From assembly GCA_902491565.1 (NCBI GenBank), contig CABUIE010000004.1, positions 1-64,000 of the forward strand: a stretch of DNA of 64,000 bases, given 5' to 3'. Within the stretch, counting starts at the first letter, position 1, and each line of letters starts with the position of its first letter. Below the pieces are notes generated by a model that had not been told where the DNA came from, did not search any database, and saw only the letters and a list, made by a program, of their open reading frames with translations. Positions 53,769 to 62,328 of this stretch are shown here, in pieces. The stretch comes from an uncultured Collinsella sp. Lineage in GTDB: Bacteria > Actinomycetota > Coriobacteriia > Coriobacteriales > Coriobacteriaceae. Both the position numbers and the translations under genes were made by a program.

Positions 53769-54197
53769 TTGCATGAATTGGGAATCGTCTATCACATCAT
53801 TCGCGATGTCGAGAACGTGGCGCGCGCCAATGGCGTGCGTCGCGTTTCGAGCGTCACGCTGCTGCTGGGCGAGGTCTCGGGCGTCGTTCCCGACTTGCTA
53901 CTCGACGCTTGGCGCTGGGCGGCAGATAAAAAGCCCATCACCGAGGGTGCAGAGCTTATCGTGGAGCCCGTTGAGGCCGTGACACATTGCGAGGCGTGTG
54001 GCTGCGACTACGCGACGGTCGAGCACGGCAAGGCCTGTCCCCATTGCGGTAGCGGCGAGACCTATTTGCTGCAGGGCCAAGAGGTAATGATCAAACAGAT
54101 CGAGACCCCCGAAGAGGATCCGGCAGGCGCTGCCCCCGACGGCCCTTCCGACGCGCCCGATGCCGTCGACGCCGCCAACCCACTCCACATCGTCTAG
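53769..54197 (+). CDS. hypA: Nickel metallochaperone HypA
   Basis: 142 residues from a TTG start, which gives the required MHELG N-terminus (nickel-binding His2). The zinc site is CEACGCDY...CPHCGS. AAAGGG lies ahead of the TTG; a longer frame from 53679 would bury the His2 and is rejected. It inserts Ni into hydrogenase after HypCDEF make the iron centre, so it functionally belongs with the hyp cluster 38 kb away. The last ~30 residues (EEDPAGAAPDGPSDAPDAVD) are an acidic tail not usual in HypA. Confidence 0.92.
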   Translation: MHELGIVYHIIRDVENVARANGVRRVSSVTLLLGEVSGVVPDLLLDAWRWAADKKPITEGAELIVEPVEAVTHCEACGCDYATVEHGKACPHCGSGETYLLQGQEVMIKQIETPEEDPAGAAPDGPSDAPDAVDAANPLHIV

Positions 54198-54208
54198 GAT
54201 CCCCTATA

Positions 54209-54280
54209 AGTTGCGGTGAAATAGTTCCTAAATCCAGCCTTCTGACTCTTAAACAAGAACTATTTCACCGCAACTTTTTT
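54209..54280 (+). repeat. Inverted repeat family A, copy 3, with T run
   Basis: Arms at 54209-54229 and 54255-54275, followed by TTTTTT, so this copy can act as the hypA terminator. It begins 12 bases after the hypA stop. Confidence 0.88.
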
Positions 54281-54602
54281 GAGTAGTTTTGTTGAGCATA
54301 ACTCGTGCAAATAGTCAAGCCATGTCTGTTTAAACAAAATAGTGACAGTACGAGCACATTCGCACTTGCTTAATATCGATATTAATGAACAGCTTGCTTG
54401 TATCTATAAAATACATAGCTTGATGAGCGACGCCTTGTCGTGTAATGAGTCAAAAAGCAGTAACGTAATCAACTTGTAACAAACCTAGACGTTTAAACAA
54501 ATAATCCAACCTTTTGCGGATTTAGCTATAATTCCACAATCCAAACAGGTATACTCCTTTCATGTCGTGTAGGAAATACGTAGACAAAAAGGAGGTTATG
54601 TG
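54281..54602 (+). promoter_or_regulatory. AT-rich control region of the man PTS operon
   Basis: No gene is seen. A TATAAT (54527-54532) has only a weak -35 upstream. GTTTAAACAAA occurs twice (54328 and 54491), and TCGATATTAAT adds to the A/T richness, which stands out from the GC-rich surroundings. A strong ribosome site AAGGAGG precedes the first gene. Confidence 0.4.
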
Positions 54603-55592
54603 ATGGTAAGTATTGTTCTTGCTAGCCACGGGGACTTGGCAGCTGGAATCAAGCAGACGGGCTCGATGGTCTTTGGCGATCAGCCGTCTGTTGCCGTGGT
54701 CTCGCTCGAGCCGAGCATGGGCCCCGACGACTTCCGTGCCAAGGTCGAGGAAGCAGTCGCTTCCTTCGAGGACCAGGAGCAGGTGCTCTTCCTCGTTGAT
54801 CTGTGGGGCGGCACGCCGTTCAACCAGATCAGCGGGCTCATCGAGGGCCACGATTCCTGGGCTATCGTCACCGGTGTCAACCTGCCTATGCTCATCGAGG
54901 CATATTCGCAGCGCTTTGACGCAAAGAACACTGCACATGCGATCGCAAAACATCTCGTGACTGAGGCTAAGGCTGGCGTGCGCGTCAAGCCCGAGTCTCT
55001 GGAGCCCGAGGAGAAGAAGCCGGCTACGGCCGCCGCTGCTCCTGCAGGCGCCATCCCTCCGGGAACGGTCATCGGCGATGGGCACATCAAGATCGCCCAC
55101 GTCCGTATCGACACCCGTCTGCTTCATGGTCAGGTGGCCACCACGTGGACCAAGCAGATCAACCCCAACCGCATCATCGTGGTTTCCGACGGCGTTGCTC
55201 ACGACGAGCTCCGCAAGACCATGATCGAGCAGGCTGCCCCTCCGGGAGTCCATGCCAACGTCGTGCCCATCAAGAAGATGGCCGAGGTCGTCAAGGACAC
55301 GCGCTTTGGTGGCACCAAGGCCATGCTGCTCTTCGAGAACCCGCAGGATCTGCTCAAGGCCATCGAGGCCGGCGTCGACATCAAGGAAGTCAACATCGGT
55401 TCCATGGCTCACTCCAAGGGCAAGGTCGTCGTCACCAACGCCGTCGCTATGGGCGATGACGACGTCAAGACTCTCGAGGCCCTCAAGGCCAAGGGCGTCA
55501 AGTTCGAGGTCCGCAAGGTTCCTTCGGATTCCTCCGAGGATCTCGACGCCATGTTGAAGAAAGCTAAGGCCGAACTGGCCGCTCAAGCATAG
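54603..55592 (+). CDS. manX: PTS mannose-family EIIAB
   Basis: 329 residues. An EIIA-Man domain (MVSIVLASHGDLAAGI, phospho-His9; FLVDLWGGTPFNQ) is joined by an Ala/Pro linker (~140-160) to an EIIB domain (HVRIDTRLLHGQVATTW, phospho-His175). The phosphate passes HPr to His9 to His175 to the sugar. ATG 54603 is used; GTG 54600 is three bases earlier. First gene of a four-gene set for mannose, glucose or related hexoses. The symbol is by homology (also called manL). Confidence 0.95.
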   Translation: MVSIVLASHGDLAAGIKQTGSMVFGDQPSVAVVSLEPSMGPDDFRAKVEEAVASFEDQEQVLFLVDLWGGTPFNQISGLIEGHDSWAIVTGVNLPMLIEAYSQRFDAKNTAHAIAKHLVTEAKAGVRVKPESLEPEEKKPATAAAAPAGAIPPGTVIGDGHIKIAHVRIDTRLLHGQVATTWTKQINPNRIIVVSDGVAHDELRKTMIEQAAPPGVHANVVPIKKMAEVVKDTRFGGTKAMLLFENPQDLLKAIEAGVDIKEVNIGSMAHSKGKVVVTNAVAMGDDDVKTLEALKAKGVKFEVRKVPSDSSEDLDAMLKKAKAELAAQA

Positions 55593-55610
55593 TAAAGGAG
55601 GGTCCGATAC

Positions 55611-56429
55611 ATGTCTGCAATCACTATTCTGCTTGTTGCGATTGTCGCGTTGCTTGCCGGTATGGAAGGCATTCTGGATGAGTTCCAGTTCCATCAGCCG
55701 CTCGTGGCATGCACGCTTATCGGTCTCGTAACCGGTCACCTTCAGGAGGGTATCCTCCTGGGCGGTTCGCTCCAGATGATGGCCCTTGGCTGGGCTAACG
55801 TCGGCGCCGCTGTCGCGCCTGACGCCGCTCTGGCCTCGGTCGCTTCTTCGATCATCATGGTGCTCGCCCTCAACGGTGGCGCCACTGATTCGGCCAAGGC
55901 CGTTACCACCGCTATCGCCGTCGCCGTCCCGCTGTCGGTCGCTGGTCTGTTCCTGACCATGATCTGCCGTACCATTGCTACCGCTATCGCTCACGCCATG
56001 GACGGTTGCGCCGAGAAGGGCGACTTCTCCGGCATCGAGCGCTGGCAGTATGCTGCCATCCTCATGCAGGGCCTTCGTATCGCCATCCCGGCAGTGCTTC
56101 TGTGCGTCATCCCGGCCGAGGCCGTTACCAACGCGCTTAACGCTATGCCCGACTGGCTGTCCGGCGGCATGGCTGTCGGCGGCGGCATGGTCGCTTCCGT
56201 CGGTTACGCCATGGTCATCAACATGATGGCCACCAAGGAGACCTGGCCGTTCTTCGTCCTCGGCTTTGTCCTTGCTGCCATCCCTCAGCTCACGCTGATC
56301 GCCCTTGGTCTCATCGGCATCTCCCTTGCCCTCATCTACCTTGGCCTTAAGGATCTGGCCAAGCAGGGTGGCGGCATGGGCGGTGGCTCCGGCGACCCGC
56401 TCGGCGACATTCTGAACGATTACGAGTAG
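55611..56429 (+). CDS. manY: PTS mannose-family EIIC permease
   Basis: 272 residues, about eight membrane segments, opening AITILLVAIVALLAGMEGIL and containing the family block LGGSLQMMALGWANVGAAVAP. It forms the sugar channel with EIID. AAAGGAGGG is the ribosome site, 18 bases after the EIIAB stop. Confidence 0.95.
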   Translation: MSAITILLVAIVALLAGMEGILDEFQFHQPLVACTLIGLVTGHLQEGILLGGSLQMMALGWANVGAAVAPDAALASVASSIIMVLALNGGATDSAKAVTTAIAVAVPLSVAGLFLTMICRTIATAIAHAMDGCAEKGDFSGIERWQYAAILMQGLRIAIPAVLLCVIPAEAVTNALNAMPDWLSGGMAVGGGMVASVGYAMVINMMATKETWPFFVLGFVLAAIPQLTLIALGLIGISLALIYLGLKDLAKQGGGMGGGSGDPLGDILNDYE

Positions 56430-56445
56430 GAGGGGAGTGATACAT

Positions 56446-57366
56446 ATGGCAGAGAACAAGATTCAGCTCACCAAGGCTGACCGCAAGAAGGTTTGCTTCC
56501 GTCATCAGTTCCTTCAGGGCTCGTGGAACTACGAGCGTATGCAGAACGGCGGCTGGTGCTTCGCAATGATCCCTGCGATCAAGAAGCTCTACACCAGCAA
56601 GGATGACCAGATTGCCGCTCTTAAGCGCCACCTGGAGTTCTATAACACCCACCCCTATGTTTCCGCCCCCGTCATTGGCGTTACCCTCGCCCTCGAGGAG
56701 GAGCGCGCCAACGGTGCTCCGATCGATGACGTCGCCATCCAGGGCGTCAAGGTCGGTATGATGGGCCCGCTCGCCGGCGTCGGTGACCCCGTCTTCTGGT
56801 TCACCCTTCGCCCGATTCTGGGCGCTCTGGGCGCTTCCTTGGCCATGTCCGGCAGCATCGTCGGTCCGCTGCTGTTCTTCTTCGCGTGGAACATCATCCG
56901 TTACGCTTTCCTGTGGTACACGCAGGAGTTTGGCTACAAGGTCGGCTCCTCCATCGCCAAGGACCTCTCCGGTGGTCTGATGGGCAAGGTCACCGAGGGC
57001 GCTTCCATCCTGGGTATGTTCATCATCGGCGCCCTGGTCGAGCGCTGGGTGTCCATTTCCTTCACCCCGATCGTCTCCACGGTCAAGCAGTCTGCTGGCG
57101 CCTTTATCGACTGGGCTAGCCTGCCCTCCGGTTCCGAGGGTATCAAGGAAGCGCTGACGATGTACAATTCCGTCGGCGCTACCGCCCTTGATCAGATGAA
57201 GGTCACCACGCTTCAGGCCAACCTCGATCAGCTCATCCCCGGCCTTGCCGCCGTGTGCCTGACCCTGCTGGTCTGCAAGCTCCTCAAGAAGAAGGTCAGC
57301 CCGATCGTCATCATCCTGGCTCTCTTCGCCGTCGGCATCATCGGTCGCTTCTGCGGCTTCATGTAA
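56446..57366 (+). CDS. manZ: PTS mannose-family EIID permease
   Basis: 306 residues: the soluble N-terminal part (FRHQFLQGSWNYERMQNGGW, a family signature), AGVGDPVFWFTLRPILGALG, and membrane helices at the C-terminus. ATG 56446, with AGGAGGGG ahead, is preferred to GTG 56437. The last residues GIIGRFCGFM are typical. Partner of EIIC. Confidence 0.95.
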   Translation: MAENKIQLTKADRKKVCFRHQFLQGSWNYERMQNGGWCFAMIPAIKKLYTSKDDQIAALKRHLEFYNTHPYVSAPVIGVTLALEEERANGAPIDDVAIQGVKVGMMGPLAGVGDPVFWFTLRPILGALGASLAMSGSIVGPLLFFFAWNIIRYAFLWYTQEFGYKVGSSIAKDLSGGLMGKVTEGASILGMFIIGALVERWVSISFTPIVSTVKQSAGAFIDWASLPSGSEGIKEALTMYNSVGATALDQMKVTTLQANLDQLIPGLAAVCLTLLVCKLLKKKVSPIVIILALFAVGIIGRFCGFM

Positions 57367-57422
57367 GCACGCTTCGGCTTAAGACCGAGAGTTGCTAGGT
57401 AAGGGCTTTTGAGCCATTGAAA

Positions 57423-57467
57423 CGGACCGCACCCGGTGGGTACACTGGATGCGGTCCGATTGTTTTT
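57423..57467 (+). terminator. Terminator after the man PTS genes
   Basis: CGGACCGCA (57423-57431) pairs with TGCGGTCCG (57450-57458), followed by ATTGTTTTT. It lies before the DUF956 gene, which would then be expressed by read-through or its own promoter. Confidence 0.75.
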
Positions 57468-57486
57468 ATTGGAGGGCGAGGCGCGT

Positions 57487-57885
57487 ATGGCGCAATCTCA
57501 GAACAGCACGGTCGATCTGGCAACGCCGGCAACCTGCCTGATGGGGCTTACCAGCCACGGTAACGTGATGGTGGGCAATAAGGCGTTTGAGTACTATAAC
57601 GAGCGCAATCCCGAGGATTATATTCAAATCCCGTGGGACGAGGTCGACTATATTGCCGCCGAGGTTTTGCGCGGCACCAAGAAGATCACGCGTTTTGCCA
57701 TCTTCACCAAGGACAACGGTCACTTTACGTTTTCGACGCGCGACGACAAAGAGACGCTTCGTGCTGTCCGCAAGTACGTCGACGAGGATAAGCTCGTGCG
57801 TTCGCCCGACTTTATCGATGTGACCGCCAAGGGCGCCAAGAGCATCCCCTCCGTCATCAAAGGCCTCTTCCACAAAGGCAACTAG
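57487..57885 (+). CDS. manO: DUF956 family protein (ManO-like)
   Basis: 132 residues matching the DUF956 proteins that accompany mannose PTS operons (CLMGLTSHGNVMVGNKAFEYYN, IPWDEVDYIAAEV, FTFSTRDDKETLRAVRKYV). A PH-like or regulatory role in the PTS has been proposed, not proven. GGAGGGCGAGG before ATG 57487 gives the start. It follows the EIID gene after a terminator-like hairpin. Confidence 0.88.
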   Translation: MAQSQNSTVDLATPATCLMGLTSHGNVMVGNKAFEYYNERNPEDYIQIPWDEVDYIAAEVLRGTKKITRFAIFTKDNGHFTFSTRDDKETLRAVRKYVDEDKLVRSPDFIDVTAKGAKSIPSVIKGLFHKGN

Positions 57886-57894
57886 CTCCTCATA

Positions 57895-57961
57895 AGTTGC
57901 GGTGAAATAGTTCCTAAATACGGCTTTAGATGCTTCAGACAGGAACTATTCCACCGCAACT
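57895..57961. repeat. Inverted repeat family A, copy 4
   Basis: Arms at 57895-57915 and 57941-57961 (AGTTGCGGTGAAATAGTTCC and near complement), 9 bases after the manO stop. Confidence 0.9.
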
Positions 57962-58020
57962 TCGAAGTCTAGTCATGCGACGTATAGCGATGCAGTAAAT
58001 CTGCTACACTAGTACAACAT

Positions 58021-58096
58021 GCCTCCGTAGCTCAGGGGATAGAGCACCGCTCTCCTAAAGCGGGTGTCGACGGTTCGAATCCGCCCGGGGGCACCA
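58021..58096 (+). tRNA. tRNA-Arg (anticodon CCT)
   Basis: A full cloverleaf: acceptor GCCTCCG with CGGGGGC, D-arm GCTCAGGGGATAGAGC, anticodon stem CCGCT/AGCGG around CTCCTAA (anticodon CCT), T-arm GGTTCGAATCC, and an encoded CCA at 58094-58096. Its 3' end is a common attachment site for integrative elements, and the DNA that follows looks foreign. Confidence 0.95.
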
Positions 58097-58103
58097 GGAA
58101 AAT

Positions 58104-58132
58104 CGCAGGTCAGGAGTTATTTTTGCTTCTGA
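58104..58132 (+). terminator. Hairpin after tRNA-Arg
   Basis: GCAGGTCAG and CTGACCTG pair around a T-rich loop just after the tRNA. It has no clean T run, so termination is uncertain. Confidence 0.45.
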
Positions 58133-58224
58133 CCTGTTCTGGTTTTGGGGTTAAGAACCGCTTCCGTTTGTAAATCTGGTAAGTAAATATTATGACTTCC
58201 CGAGTTTTCCACTGAAAACAGGAA

Positions 58225-58393
58225 ATCACCATTTTGGGGATAAAAGTTTTCAACAGCTGTTAGTCGGTTCCATTTTGGTGACGCGCTTCCCTCTTTTGGG
58301 TAAAAAATATCACCATTTTGATGATTCGGCAGCTTAGAATTCTCTGATAAAAAGCCTGTTCAGAAGCTTGTTTCATACCCATTTTGGTGAAAC
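58225..58393. repeat. CCATTTTGGTGA direct repeats
   Basis: Four related motifs lie in this A/T-rich gap: TCACCATTTTGGGGATAAA (58226), TTCCATTTTGGTGACG (58268), TCACCATTTTGATGAT (58310) and ACCCATTTTGGTGAAA (58377). A weaker CTCTTTTGGGTAAA is at 58291. Spacing is irregular. They may be iteron-like or regulator sites of the inserted element. No gene is seen between 58097 and 58539. Confidence 0.5.
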
Positions 58394-58539
58394 CAATATA
58401 TAGAGAAATAGATTAGAAAGAAATAGGGACGGCGATGCCGTCCCCTTCGCTCGCAAAGCTCGCTGCGCGGCCACGTACCGTGTCCTTGCCGCCGGCTACG
58501 CCGTCGATTGATACGCTCACTGCGTTCGCTGATGATGGA

Positions 58540-58788
58540 CTAATCCTTTTTATCAGTGACACCAGTCATAAGTGCAGCAATTGATATGTTGAATCCATTG
58601 GCAATTTTAGAGAGGTTAGAAAGACTGACATTTCTTCGCCCGACCTCTATCGAGGCGTAGTAAAACCTATCCATGTCAATGCGGTTCGCAAATTGCTCTT
58701 GTGAGTAACCAGACTCTGATCTGAGTTCTTTGCAGCGTAGACCAAAGGATTGTTGTAGCGGCGAGATATCCATGACAAAAAGAGTCAT
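58540..58788 (-). CDS. XRE-family regulator of the inserted element
   Basis: 82 residues from ATG 58788 (or 77 from 58773), a Cro/CI-type helix-turn-helix: RCKELRSESGYSQEQFANRIDMDRFYYASIEVGRRNVSLSNLSKIA. There is no Shine-Dalgarno and the ATG is close to a promoter-like TTATACAA, so leaderless translation is possible. It is divergent from the surface-protein gene and probably controls functions of the element. Confidence 0.8.
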   Translation of the reverse strand: MTLFVMDISPLQQSFGLRCKELRSESGYSQEQFANRIDMDRFYYASIEVGRRNVSLSNLSKIANGFNISIAALMTGVTDKKD

Positions 58789-58790
58789 GG

Positions 58791-58827
58791 ATTGTTGTAT
58801 AAAAGCCAACGGACTATATACAATAAT
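58791..58827. promoter_or_regulatory. ATTGTTGTATA inverted repeat
   Basis: ATTGTTGTATA (58791-58801) and TATACAATAAT (58817-58827) are complementary at 10 of 11 bases. They sit at the start of the XRE gene, and a GATTGTTGTAG string recurs at 58748. Probable autoregulatory operator. Confidence 0.45.
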
Positions 58828-58912
58828 CCCAGTTAAGGCGCATAATTATCTCTATTGGAAAGCGCTCTGATGCCCAGTCGGATAGGGCACGGAAAAGGAA
58901 TGGAACAGCACA

Positions 58913-61900
58913 ATGACTCAGGGAAAGCATTTCGCTGCCGGTGGCGATCACTTCGCCGCACTGCCAAACAAAAAGATTCACACTCCGAAGGGGATCGCGC
59001 GTCTGACCGTCACCGCGGCGACCATGGCCGCCATGACCGGATCGAGCCTCATCTCACCGTTCACGGCATTCGCCCAGACCGGTGACGGGGGCACACAGCA
59101 CCCCGCCGTGATGTCGCCGATCGCCGCCCACGCCGGCGCGGCATCCGGTACCGGCGCGAAATCCGCCGCACAGACCATCGCGGACCTGCAGAAGGCAGTC
59201 AACGAGGCGAAGGCGAAGGAGGACGCCGCCAAGGCAGCCTACGATGAGGCCGCCGGTCCCTACAACGAGGCGGCTTCCGCCCGCGACCAGGCCAAGGCAT
59301 CCTACGATTCTGCAGTCAGCGCCGGTACGGCAGCTGACCGAGCGGCAATGGACGAGTACGCCCGTCAGGTCGCAGAGGGCAAGGACGCCGCCGATGCTGC
59401 CGGCAAGGACCTCGAGCAGGCGAAGGCGGGTCTCGCAGACGCCAAGGCGGATGCGTCCGAGAAGGGCGAGGCGTACCAGTCCGCCCTCAAGGCGGCCCAG
59501 GATGCCAAGGACGCCCTCGATAAGGCCAAGGCAGATGCCGTAAGCGCCACCCCGGAGGCAATCAGTGCCGCCGAACAGGCCGTGCGCGACGCCCAGGCTG
59601 CCGTGGAAAGGGCACAGGCCGGCCTCGCCAACGCCAACGCGACGCTTGCCGATGCCCAGTCCAAGCTGGTTGCGGCCCAGTCTGCAAAGGATTCCGCCGA
59701 CGCCGTCCTCGCCGCAGCCCAGCAGAACAAGGACGCGGCGGATGCGAAGGCCGCAGCCGCCAGCGCCGCCTACGAGAAGGCGAAAGCAGACCTCGCCGCA
59801 GCGGAGGCAGGCGCCAGCGGTCCGGAGTACGATGCGGCAAAACAGAAGGTCGCGGACGCAGAGGCAACCCTCGCCGCCGCACGAGCGGTGCAGTCCCAGT
59901 GCGAGTCCGAGCTCGAGCAGGTGCAGTCCGCCGCGGCAACGGCACAGACCGAGCTAAATGATGCCCAGGCATCCCTCTCTGCGAAGCAGCAGGCCGCGGT
60001 CGATGCCGCGTCCGGCGTGAACGACGCCCAGTCCGCACTCGATGCCGCGAACTCCGACCTCGATGCGGCCAAGCAGGCGAACGCCGATGCCCTCGCCAAG
60101 CTGGATGCCGCGAAGCAGGCTGTCAAGGACGCCGAGTCCGCCAAGGCAGCCGCCGACGTAGAGCTCGCGAACGCCAAGACCGCAAAGGATACCGCTGACG
60201 CGGCCGTGACCGCCGCCCAGCAGAAGGTCGACGAGGCACAGGCGAAACTCGACTCCGCCGACGCACAACTCAAGCAGGGAGCCATCGGCTTCTTCCGTGC
60301 CATGGGTGCCGATTCAGCCATCGAGATCATCCAGAACTGCACGTACAAAGACTACACCGAGATCGGAAACAGTCTCGATGCGACCAGTCTCGACAACATG
60401 CTCGCGGCAATCCCGTACATGAAGTCCATCAACGAGTATCGCAAGTCCGTCGGTCTCTCCGAACTCCAGGTCACCTATAAGCTCATTGCAGCGGCGATAG
60501 CCAACGCAAACTATTCCGATGTCAAGTTTGGACATTCCATGCAGTTCGATACGACCGAAAACCTCGCATGGAATTATGGAACCGATCCGAAACCGCAGTG
60601 GGTTGACCAAGAAAAGGCTTTCTTCGATCAGGCGGTTCAGGAGCTCTATGGCGTCACCGGTCTAACCGGTAAGGATGCCGTAGATTTCTACAAGACGCAT
60701 AGCGGGATTGAATCCTATGTCAACCAGCACTTCAAGGTTGCCGGATATCCCGCAACCGTCGGTCACTACCTGCATGTCATCAGCCCCGAAATCGGCTATA
60801 TGGGCATGGCAGTCTGCAGCAAGGGAACCTTGAACGGCTGGCAGACCGACAGCCTCGATACCGCAAACCTTGGTTGGGCAGGTTCAGGCTGGAACATGAA
60901 TCCCATGTCCGTCGACGAGTACGAGCAGAAGCTGACCTCCTATATCAACGGCCTCAAGAACGCCAAGAGCGCACTCGACGTAGCCAAGGCCGATCTCGCA
61001 TCCAAGAAGCAGGCAGCCGCCGGCGCCGCCACAACCGTCCAGCAGAAGCAGGTCGCGGTGGATTCCGCACAGGCAGGTGTCGATGCCGCGAAGCAGGATG
61101 TCACCGATGCCCAGCGTACCGTCGATGTAGCCAAGGCTGATGTCGCCGCCAAGCAGCAGGGCGTCACGGATGCCCAGACCGAGCTTGATGCGGCGAAATC
61201 GGACCTCGATGCCGCCAACGTAGCCGTCGATACGGCAAAGTCGACCGTCCAGCAGAAGCAGGTCGCCTTTGATGCCGCCAACGCAGCCGTAACGGCCGCA
61301 CAGACCAAGCTGGACTCCGCCAAGGCGGACACCGCATCCAAGCAGCAGGGTGTCACGGATGCGAACGCCGATCTCGCGAAGTTCTTCCAGGACGTCGCCG
61401 ACGCCAAGAAGGCGCTCGATACAGCAAAGAGCGTCCATGACTCGGCGGTAGCCGATCAGACCGAGAAAGCGACCGTCCTCGCCGCCGCCGAGCAAAAGGC
61501 GGACGCCACCGCACGCGCCCTCGCGGATGCCCAGCGTGCCGTCGATGCCGCAAAGGCCGACACCGGCGTTGCCGCCGACAGGCTCACCGGCTCCCAGACC
61601 GATCTCGATGACGCACAGTCGAACCTCGACATCCTCACCGGCCTTGCCGCGAAGCTCGCAGAGTCACAGCAGCGCGAGCAGGATGCAGTAAAGGCCGTCA
61701 ATGACACCAAGGCCGCCCTCGATGCCGCGAAGGCGGATGCCATCGCCGCCGAGTCCCTGGTCTCCGCCGCCGAGCAGGCGAAGGCGCAGGCAGACGCCAA
61801 GCTGTCGAAGCTGAACTCTATCGATACCGGCGCGGCGATCGCTTCCGGCCATGATGTGAACGCGGATGACGCCCTCAACGCGCTTTTCGCAGCAGCAGTC

Positions 61901-62263
61901 GAGGCACGTGCCAAGGTCGCGCCCGCCAAGGCCATCCTGGACGAGAAGCAGGCCGCGGTGGACGGGCTCCAGCCCGGCTACGATGCGGCACTCGCCGCCT
62001 ACGAGCAGGCGAAGTCCGACCGCATCGCAGCGGAGCAGAAGCTTTCCGATGAGATCGCACGACAGGAGGCAGAGGAGGCGGCAAAGCAGCAGGCGGCATA
62101 CACCCCGAAGCACCTCGCCGGCACGGATACTGCCCAGCCCGGCAGCCTCGCCCAGACCGGTGACCGCGCGGGACTCATCGGCGAGACGTTCGTCATCGGC
62201 GGTACCGTCCTCGTGGCAGCCGGCGTCTTCCTCGATCAAAAGAAGCGCCGCGAGCAGATGTAA
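58913..62263 (+). CDS. LAQTG-anchored coiled-coil surface protein with CAP domain
   Basis: 1116 residues. A long signal peptide (hydrophobic TVTAATMAAMTGSSLISPF, ~32-50) ends near AFAQ. Residues ~85-455 form an Ala/Lys/Asp heptad coiled coil. A globular insert at ~457-660 resembles a CAP/SCP domain (SINEYRKSVGLSELQVTYKL, VKFGHSM, ENLAWNYG, HYLHVISPEIGYMGMAVC). A second coiled coil (~665-1060) is built from repeated DAAKADVAAKQQGVTDAQTE-like units. The end is LAQTG (1079-1083), a membrane helix and KKRREQM, a sortase signal of LPXTG type. The shape recalls stalked adhesins of oral and gut Gram-positives. Its GC-rich, biased codons differ from the A/T-rich DNA before it. Confidence 0.9.
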   Translation: MTQGKHFAAGGDHFAALPNKKIHTPKGIARLTVTAATMAAMTGSSLISPFTAFAQTGDGGTQHPAVMSPIAAHAGAASGTGAKSAAQTIADLQKAVNEAKAKEDAAKAAYDEAAGPYNEAASARDQAKASYDSAVSAGTAADRAAMDEYARQVAEGKDAADAAGKDLEQAKAGLADAKADASEKGEAYQSALKAAQDAKDALDKAKADAVSATPEAISAAEQAVRDAQAAVERAQAGLANANATLADAQSKLVAAQSAKDSADAVLAAAQQNKDAADAKAAAASAAYEKAKADLAAAEAGASGPEYDAAKQKVADAEATLAAARAVQSQCESELEQVQSAAATAQTELNDAQASLSAKQQAAVDAASGVNDAQSALDAANSDLDAAKQANADALAKLDAAKQAVKDAESAKAAADVELANAKTAKDTADAAVTAAQQKVDEAQAKLDSADAQLKQGAIGFFRAMGADSAIEIIQNCTYKDYTEIGNSLDATSLDNMLAAIPYMKSINEYRKSVGLSELQVTYKLIAAAIANANYSDVKFGHSMQFDTTENLAWNYGTDPKPQWVDQEKAFFDQAVQELYGVTGLTGKDAVDFYKTHSGIESYVNQHFKVAGYPATVGHYLHVISPEIGYMGMAVCSKGTLNGWQTDSLDTANLGWAGSGWNMNPMSVDEYEQKLTSYINGLKNAKSALDVAKADLASKKQAAAGAATTVQQKQVAVDSAQAGVDAAKQDVTDAQRTVDVAKADVAAKQQGVTDAQTELDAAKSDLDAANVAVDTAKSTVQQKQVAFDAANAAVTAAQTKLDSAKADTASKQQGVTDANADLAKFFQDVADAKKALDTAKSVHDSAVADQTEKATVLAAAEQKADATARALADAQRAVDAAKADTGVAADRLTGSQTDLDDAQSNLDILTGLAAKLAESQQREQDAVKAVNDTKAALDAAKADAIAAESLVSAAEQAKAQADAKLSKLNSIDTGAAIASGHDVNADDALNALFAAAVEARAKVAPAKAILDEKQAAVDGLQPGYDAALAAYEQAKSDRIAAEQKLSDEIARQEAEEAAKQQAAYTPKHLAGTDTAQPGSLAQTGDRAGLIGETFVIGGTVLVAAGVFLDQKKRREQM

Positions 62264-62328
62264 AAGCGAGCCGGGCGTTGGATATCGGCTGGTGTCCAAC
62301 GCCCGGTTTCATGGGCAGGGAGATCGGT

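Noticed and set aside
54522..56459. 645-codon frame antisense to the PTS genes
   Set aside because: Same artefact. The plus-strand EIIAB and EIIC are unambiguous.
58225..58393. CRISPR array after the tRNA
   Set aside because: Repeats are only ~12 bases, irregularly spaced and variable, and there are no cas genes.
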